11,527 nt of DNA from a bacterium (GTDB taxonomy: Bacteria > Gemmatimonadota > Gemmatimonadetes > Gemmatimonadales > Gemmatimonadaceae): assembly GCA_021802745.1 (NCBI GenBank), contig JAJZRK010000104.1, positions 1 to 11,527 of the forward strand. The letters run 5' to 3'. Below the pieces are notes generated by a model, which worked only from the letters and a program-made list of their open reading frames with translations, was not told where the DNA came from and did not search any database. Below are positions 7,433 through 11,527 of this stretch, in pieces; within the stretch, counting starts at the first letter, position 1, and every line of letters starts with the position of its first letter. Both the position numbers and the translations under genes were made by a program.

Positions 7433-7454
7433 TAGATTCTGCCCTCACAAGGGC
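7433..7454 (+). promoter_or_regulatory. Possible -10 box plus leader hairpin of the ThDP-enzyme operon
   Basis: TAGATT at 7433-7438 has the TANNNT form. It is followed by a short hairpin, GCCCT (7441-7445) and AGGGC (7450-7454) with a CACA loop. A start here would leave a leader of roughly 75 bases before the ATG at 7521. No good -35 is visible and no Shine-Dalgarno stands before the ATG. Confidence 0.2.
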
Positions 7455-7520
7455 GCTTCCCGCCACCGCCGCCCGCCGCGCCAACGGTCGCACCCCGCAC
7501 TCTTCCCTCCGCACTCTCCC

Positions 7521-9275
7521 ATGAGCGACACGACAGGGGGCGAAGTTCTCGCCCGCACCCTGAAGGCAGAAGGTGTTGAGGTCGTCTTCGGCATCATTGA
7601 CGGCACCTACTTTGGCTTCTACACGGCGCTCAAGCGCGCGGGGATCCGGCTGATCACGCCGCGGCACGAGGCAAGCGGCGCCCACGCCGCGGCGGCGTAC
7701 GCGCGACTCACGGGCAGGCTCGGCGTCTGCATGGCGAGCAATGGCCCCGGCGTCGCCAACGTGCTGCCGGGCCTCGTCGTCGAGGAAGCCGAGGGCAATC
7801 GCGTGCTCTGCATCACGAGCGCGCGGCGCACGGGCGCCATGTACCCGCTGCGCACGGGCACGTATCAGGGCTTCGACCAGGAAGCGGTCATCGGCGCCTT
7901 CGCCAAATTCAGCCGCGCCGTGCCGTCGTTCGACCGCCTCCCCGAACTGATGCAGGCCGCACTACGCGCCTGCTGGGATGGCCGGCCGGGCGTCGTCCAC
8001 CTCGACGTGCCCGAGAACATCATGAATGGCAAGGTGTCGGCGAACGCGCCGATCCTCGCGCCGTCGGCGTACCGGCGCACCGCCCCGCAGGGCGTGGACG
8101 CGGCGCAGGTGGAGGCCGCGGCCGACGTGCTGCTCCGCGCGGAGATGCCGGTGATCCACGCGGGGAGCGGCGTGCTGCACGCGCGCGCGTTTGACGCGCT
8201 GCAGGCCGTCGCCGACCTGCTCGAGGCGCCCGTCACCACCAGCTGGTCGGCGCGCGGCGTCATGCGCGAAACGTCGCCGCTCGCCATCCCCATGACGCAC
8301 GTCAAGCTGAACTCGATCGTGCGCAACGACGCCGATGCCGCGCTCATCCTCGGCTCGCGACTCGGCGAAACGGACTGGTGGGGCAAGGCGCCCTACTGGC
8401 GCGCAGCCGCCGAGCAGCCGACGGTGCAGGTGGACATTGACGACCGGATCATCGGCGCCAACAAGCCAGTGACCGTGGGCATCAACGCCGATGTCGGGGT
8501 CTTCCTCACGGCCCTGCGCGCGCGCCTCGAGGCTCGGCGCGGGGAGATCCAGCCGGCGGTGCGCCGCGCGCGCTTGAAGAAATACCGCACGCTGATGGGC
8601 CGCTACCAGGCCAAGCTCGACCAGCCGCTCGCCACCGCCGGTTCCCCCATGCACCCCGCGCATGTCGGCGCGGCGTGCGGCCGGCTTTTCCCCGCGGAGT
8701 CGCCATTCATCGCCGACGGCGGCAACACGGCGGTGTGGGCAATGTTCTATCACGCCGTGCGGGTGCCGGGGCGCCTGCTCTCCACGTTCAAGATGGGAAT
8801 GCTCGGCGCCGGCATGGGCCAGGCGCTCGGCGCCGCCGTGGCCGTCCCCGACGTGCCAACCGTCTGCGTGATCGGCGACGGCGCCGCAGGGATGCATCCG
8901 CAGGAAATCGAGAGCGCCGTGCGCCATAAGCTGCGCATCGTCTGGATCGTCCTCTGCGACCGGCAGTGGGGGATGGTGAAGATCAACCAGTCGTTCGCGC
9001 TGCGCCCGCTCAAGATGCTGCTGCGCAAGCGGCTCGCCCCCGACGAGAACCTCTGGGCCGACCTCGGCGAAATGGACTTCGCGCGCATCGCGCAGGCGAT
9101 GGGCGCGCACGCCGAGCGCGTGTCGGACGCCGAGAACCTCACGCACGCCATCACGCGGGCGCTTTCGGTGGGCGGCCCATCGGTCATCCACGTGGACGTG
9201 GATCCCGTGGCCCACATGTGGGCGCCGGGCCTGGTGCATTTCAAGGCCATGCACCAGGAACCCAAGGGGTCATGA
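7521..9275 (+). CDS. Thiamine-diphosphate-dependent enzyme, acetolactate-synthase-like
   Basis: The product is 584 residues with the three-domain ThDP fold. The N-terminal pyrimidine-binding domain (about 1-170) has FGIIDGTYFGFYTAL (23-37, at the place of FGxPGG) and PRHEASGAHAAAAYARLTG (47-65), with E50 as the glutamate that activates ThDP. It continues with NGPGVANVLPG (74-84). The middle domain spans about 190-335. The C-terminal pyrophosphate domain (about 375-560) has GDGAAGMHPQEIESA (452-466) and LCDRQWGMVK (478-487). The usual second half of the GDG-NN motif is CD (479-480), so D480 would be the Mg2+ ligand. The family covers acetolactate synthase, 2-oxo-acid decarboxylases, oxalyl-CoA decarboxylase and carboligases; specificity is not readable. 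The ATG at 7521 matches the family start; the upstream open frame back to 6204 overlaps other genes. It overlaps the transporter gene by ATGA. Confidence 0.88.
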   Translation: MSDTTGGEVLARTLKAEGVEVVFGIIDGTYFGFYTALKRAGIRLITPRHEASGAHAAAAYARLTGRLGVCMASNGPGVANVLPGLVVEEAEGNRVLCITSARRTGAMYPLRTGTYQGFDQEAVIGAFAKFSRAVPSFDRLPELMQAALRACWDGRPGVVHLDVPENIMNGKVSANAPILAPSAYRRTAPQGVDAAQVEAAADVLLRAEMPVIHAGSGVLHARAFDALQAVADLLEAPVTTSWSARGVMRETSPLAIPMTHVKLNSIVRNDADAALILGSRLGETDWWGKAPYWRAAAEQPTVQVDIDDRIIGANKPVTVGINADVGVFLTALRARLEARRGEIQPAVRRARLKKYRTLMGRYQAKLDQPLATAGSPMHPAHVGAACGRLFPAESPFIADGGNTAVWAMFYHAVRVPGRLLSTFKMGMLGAGMGQALGAAVAVPDVPTVCVIGDGAAGMHPQEIESAVRHKLRIVWIVLCDRQWGMVKINQSFALRPLKMLLRKRLAPDENLWADLGEMDFARIAQAMGAHAERVSDAENLTHAITRALSVGGPSVIHVDVDPVAHMWAPGLVHFKAMHQEPKGS

Positions 9276-10186
9276 GCGGCATTGACGCCGTCCGGCTGAA
9301 CTTCAGCCCCACGACGCTGCACCTGCTGAACGCGATCCTCGGAATCGTGATGTTCGGCGTGGCCCTCGACCTGCGCGCCGCGGACTTCCGCCGGGTGCTC
9401 GACCGGCCGCGCCCGGTGCTCATCGGGCTCGCCGGACACTACGTCGTCTTCCCCGCCTTCACCTTCCTGCTGGTCACCATCATCAAGCCGCCGCCAAGCG
9501 TGGCGCTCGGCATGATGCTCGTGGCGAGCTGCCCGGCGGGGAACATCTCGAACTTCCTCGTGCACCTCGCGCGCGGCAACACCGCCTTGTCGGTGAGCAT
9601 CAGCTCCACGTCCACCGTGCTCGCGGTGATCTTCACGCCGCTCGTGCTGCGCTTCTGGGGCTCGATGTACGCGCCCACGCGGGTGATCCTGCGGGCGGTG
9701 GCGGTAGATCCGCTGGACATGTTCGTCACCATCTTCGCCCTGCTCGGCCTTCCGCTGGCCGCCGGCATGTACGTGCAGCGCCGATTTCCCGGCTTCGCCG
9801 ACCGGGTGCGCGTGCCGATGAAGCGGCTGTCCATCGGCATCTTCGTCGCCTTCCTGGTGCTCGCCCTCGCCGCCAACTGGCAGTACTTCCTGAAATACGT
9901 CGGTCGGGTGGTCTTTGCCGTCTTCGTGCACAACGCGCTCGCCCTGACGACCGGCTACTGGACGGCAGCGGCGTTCGGGCTTCCGGTGCGCGACCGGCGC
10001 GCCGTCTCGTTCGAGGTGGGCATCCAGAATTCCGGGCTCGGGCTCATCCTCGTGTTCACCTTCTTCGGCGGGCTCGGCGGCGCGGCCATTGTCGCCGCGT
10101 GGTGGGGCATCTGGCACGTGATTGCCGGCCTCAGCCTTGCCACGTACTGGAGCCGCCGGCCGGCGGCGGCGGCGAACTTCGCGTGA
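9272..10186 (+). CDS. BASS-family transporter (bile acid:sodium symporter family)
   Basis: The product is 304 residues with about nine or ten hydrophobic helices. Family signatures are LGIVMFGVALDLRAADFRRV (23-42), CPAGNISNFLVHLARGNTAL (87-106), then SVSISSTSTVLAVIFTPLVL, and FEVGIQNSGLGLI (247-259); the last two regions carry the Na+-binding residues in crystallised homologues. BASS proteins carry organic anions, including bile acids, pyruvate, ketopantoate and other 2-oxo acids, usually with Na+. Its start codon overlaps the ThDP-enzyme stop (ATGA), with AAGGGG just upstream, so the two are translationally coupled. I infer a shared substrate or product, most simply a 2-oxo acid or a carboligation product. 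The name bile acid symporter should not be read as its actual substrate. Confidence 0.9.
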   Translation: MSGIDAVRLNFSPTTLHLLNAILGIVMFGVALDLRAADFRRVLDRPRPVLIGLAGHYVVFPAFTFLLVTIIKPPPSVALGMMLVASCPAGNISNFLVHLARGNTALSVSISSTSTVLAVIFTPLVLRFWGSMYAPTRVILRAVAVDPLDMFVTIFALLGLPLAAGMYVQRRFPGFADRVRVPMKRLSIGIFVAFLVLALAANWQYFLKYVGRVVFAVFVHNALALTTGYWTAAAFGLPVRDRRAVSFEVGIQNSGLGLILVFTFFGGLGGAAIVAAWWGIWHVIAGLSLATYWSRRPAAAANFA

Positions 10187-10225
10187 CCGGCGCCGCCCTG
10201 CGCGCCCACGCCGCGCGATAGCCGC

Positions 10226-11206
10226 ATGTCACTGGTGACGGCGCGCGTGCTCATCACTGGCTCCTCCGGCTACGTGGGGCGGCTGCTGCTCGACGCGCTC
10301 GCGGCGCGCGTGGCGGACGGCCGGCTTGGCGCCGCGGTCGGCGCCGATGTCCGCGAGCCCGACGTGCTTCCCCGCAACGCGATCTTCATCAGGCACGACG
10401 TGCGCGAGACGGGCCTCGCGGCAGAGCTGCGGGCGCACCGCATCACGTGCGTGGTGCACCTCGCCTCCATCGTGACGCCCGGCCGCGGGAGCACGCGCGC
10501 CTTCGAGTACAGCGTGGACGTGGAGGGAACGGAGCGGGTGCTCGAAGCGTGCGTCGCCGCCGTTGTGGCGCGCCTCATCGTCACGTCGAGCGGCGCGGCG
10601 TACGGCTATCACGCCGACAATCCCGCCTGGCTCACCGAGGAGCATCCGCTGCGCGGCAACGAGGCGTTCGCCTACAGCTGGCACAAGCGCGTGGCCGAGG
10701 AAATGCTGGCGCGCGCCCGCGCCGAGCATCCGGCGCTCGAGCAGATCGTCTTCCGCGTCGGCACGATCCTTGGCGCGTCGGTCAGCAACCAGATCACCGC
10801 GCTCTTCGAGAAGCCGCGCCTGCTGGCGATTCGCGGTGCTGCCTCACCGTTCGTCTTCATCCATGACGCCGATCTCATTGCCCTGCTCGTGCGCGCGATT
10901 GACTCGCCCGTGACCGGCATCTTCAACGTGGCGGGCGATGGCACGATGACAATGGACGAGATTGCCCGCGCGCTCGGCAAGCCGGTCGTGCGGCTCCCCG
11001 CCGGGCTGGTGCGGGCGGCGCTTGCCGTGCTGCACCCGCTGGGCGTGACACGCTACGGCCCGGAGCAGGTGGACTTCCTGCGCTACCGTCCCGTGTTGGA
11101 CAACGCGCGGCTCAAGGCGGTCTTCGGCTTCACGCCGCGGCTGACTTCGCGCGGGGCCTTCGAGGCGTGGGCGGCCAGCAGGCGCTCTGGTGGTCGTGCC
11201 TCGTAA
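10226..11206 (+). CDS. NAD(P)-dependent epimerase/dehydratase (extended SDR)
   Basis: The product is 326 residues, typical for extended short-chain dehydrogenase/reductases. The Rossmann motif ITGSSGYVG (10-18, GxxGxxG) is near the N-terminus. VVHLAS (76-81) follows, then the catalytic serine region TSSGAAYGY (120-128) and the YxxxK pair at Y150 and K154 (YSWHK). The C-terminal substrate-binding part includes FRVGTILG (176-183), PFVFIHDADLI (208-218) and GIFNVAGDG (231-239). Members epimerise or reduce nucleotide sugars, or reduce other carbonyl compounds. The substrate is not evident, though absence of nucleotide-sugar genes beside it leaves a small-molecule role open. It starts 39 bp after the BASS gene on the same strand, so it is probably the third gene of the operon. 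No Shine-Dalgarno is apparent before the ATG at 10226. Confidence 0.87.
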   Translation: MSLVTARVLITGSSGYVGRLLLDALAARVADGRLGAAVGADVREPDVLPRNAIFIRHDVRETGLAAELRAHRITCVVHLASIVTPGRGSTRAFEYSVDVEGTERVLEACVAAVVARLIVTSSGAAYGYHADNPAWLTEEHPLRGNEAFAYSWHKRVAEEMLARARAEHPALEQIVFRVGTILGASVSNQITALFEKPRLLAIRGAASPFVFIHDADLIALLVRAIDSPVTGIFNVAGDGTMTMDEIARALGKPVVRLPAGLVRAALAVLHPLGVTRYGPEQVDFLRYRPVLDNARLKAVFGFTPRLTSRGAFEAWAASRRSGGRAS

Positions 11207-11213
11207 CTGCAAC

Positions 11214-11286
11214 CACGAAGGGTGAACGGCGCGAAGGGGTGCGAAGGACGACAACTGATTGCCACGAAGCCACGAAGGTCACGAAG
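11214..11286. repeat. CACGAAG-type short repeat block
   Basis: Six CGAAG cores occur at 11216, 11232, 11242, 11265, 11273 and 11282. Four of them are full CACGAAG units, and the last three are nearly tandem with 8-9 bp steps (GCCACGAAGCCACGAAG then GTCACGAAG). The block begins eight bases after the epimerase stop. From memory, CCACGAAGGACACGAAG-like blocks are scattered through non-coding DNA of several environmental phyla (Planctomycetota, Verrucomicrobiota, Gemmatimonadota and others). Their function is not known to me. Confidence 0.75.
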
Positions 11287-11387
11287 TCCAGCAAGTGACT
11301 CTGTGGGGGAACGACCGTGCGTCGCGCAGACGAGTTTCGCGCGGCGCTGCGCTTGAGGGCTCGCTGCGTGAACTACTACTGCGTTGC

Positions 11388-11424
11388 CACGGATGACGCG
11401 GATTGGACACGGATGAACACGGAT
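11388..11424. repeat. CACGGAT-type short repeat block
   Basis: Four CGGAT cores at 11390, 11399, 11410 and 11420 form CACGGAT, CGCGGAT, CACGGAT and CACGGAT units with a 9-11 bp period. The minus strand of this block translates as IRVHPCPIRVIRG, a peptide I recall from many spurious small ORFs in databases. It is about 100 bp from the CACGAAG block and 74 bp before the transposase-like start. The stretch between the two blocks (11287-11387) holds nothing I recognise beyond a loose GCGCAG/CTGCGC inverted repeat (11324-11329 and 11347-11352). Confidence 0.75.
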
Positions 11425-11453
11425 CATTGAATCGGTGTCTTGGGTCCATTCCC

Positions 11454-11467
11454 CGCCGCTTGCGGCG
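11454..11467 (+). other. Hairpin upstream of IS200-like transposase start (possible element left end)
   Basis: CGCCGC (11454-11459) and GCGGCG (11462-11467) form a 6-bp perfect stem with a very short loop, 31 bp before the transposase-like ATG. IS200/IS605 transposases recognise subterminal hairpins, and REP-type elements are themselves hairpins, so the position is suggestive. A rho-independent terminator is unlikely because no T-run follows. Confidence 0.35.
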
Positions 11468-11497
11468 CAGCGGTTGTAGTGGCAGTAAGATTGTCGG

Positions 11498-11527
11498 ATG
11501 AGCGAGTACTTACATCGGAGCCATAAT
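11498..11527 (+). CDS. Probable IS200-like / REP-associated tyrosine transposase, first ten codons
   Basis: The window ends ten codons into an open frame, MSEYLHRSHN. This closely resembles the start of IS200-like single-strand transposases (Y1 HUH family, including RAYTs), many of which I recall beginning with a pattern like M-x-E-Y-[IL]-H-[KR]-S-H-N before a LLYH...KYRR segment. The catalytic HUH and tyrosine motifs lie beyond the window, so the call rests on the N-terminus, the upstream hairpin and the neighbouring repeats. No clear Shine-Dalgarno is seen. Such proteins move, or domesticated versions process, short hairpin-ended elements as single-stranded DNA. Confidence 0.5.
   Translation, partial: MSEYLHRSHN

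Noticed and set aside
6204..7520. Long in-frame extension upstream of the ThDP enzyme
   Set aside because: It runs antisense through the EamA and guanylyltransferase genes, is low-complexity and hydrophilic, and the enzyme family starts at the ATG at 7521.
7320..7685. N-terminal extension of the EamA transporter frame
   Set aside because: The segment is hydrophilic, absent from the family, and overlaps the start of the divergent ThDP gene; GTG at 7319 has a good ribosome site.
8750..10117. 455-residue minus-strand open frame opposite the ThDP and BASS genes
   Set aside because: No family resemblance and extreme charged composition; the plus strand holds two well-supported genes.
11214..11424. 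CRISPR array
   Set aside because: Units are only 7-10 bp and nearly contiguous, with no 25-40 bp repeats or regular unique spacers, and there are no cas genes in the window.
11083..11427. 114-residue minus-strand open frame starting MIRVHPCPIRVIRG
   Set aside because: It is a translation of the CACGGAT and CACGAAG repeat blocks and then runs antisense into the epimerase gene; this peptide pattern is a familiar spurious ORF.

Overview
This is an 11.5 kb window of very GC-rich bacterial DNA with dense coding on both strands. A TonB-dependent outer-membrane receptor and an MCE/Mla lipid-transport pair point to a diderm (Gram-negative-type) bacterium. Base composition, gene style and the intergenic CACGAAG/CACGGAT repeats fit a Gemmatimonadota-like soil or sediment bacterium, but that assignment is an inference and other high-GC diderm phyla are possible. 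Most of the window is ordinary chromosomal content with mobile DNA at both ends.

Layout. Positions 1-~670 (minus): right-hand part of an IS4-family element whose transposase runs off the left edge; its putative end abuts the stop codon of the next gene. 671-2451 (minus): MlaE-type permease and MlaD-type MCE protein overlapping by ATGA, with no ATPase gene visible. 2551-2940 (minus): apaG. 3026-5104 (plus): TonB-dependent receptor, divergent from apaG. 5143-6324 (minus): mannose-1-phosphate guanylyltransferase, convergent with the receptor. 6393-7319 (minus): EamA/DMT-type transporter upstream of and co-directional with the guanylyltransferase gene. 7521-11206 (plus): a three-gene cluster, divergent from the transporter gene, of a ThDP-dependent acetolactate-synthase-like enzyme, a BASS (bile acid:sodium symporter family) transporter overlapping it by ATGA, and an NAD-dependent epimerase/dehydratase. 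11207-11497: non-coding stretch with two short-repeat blocks and a hairpin. 11498-11527: the first ten codons of what looks like an IS200-like/REP-associated tyrosine transposase, cut by the window end.

How the genes work together. The Mla pair should move phospholipids or other lipids between membranes using an ATPase encoded elsewhere. GDP-mannose from the guanylyltransferase feeds surface glycan synthesis. The ThDP enzyme and BASS transporter are translationally coupled, which suggests a 2-oxo-acid or related organic anion that is transported and then converted; the epimerase/dehydratase follows 39 bp later. The substrates cannot be read from the sequence.

The most unusual material is the 3' end: the two repeat families beside a probable IS200-like transposase start. 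The ThDP enzyme also has an atypical cofactor motif (CD where NN is usual). No CRISPR array, tRNA, rRNA, or obvious defence or biosynthetic system was seen.
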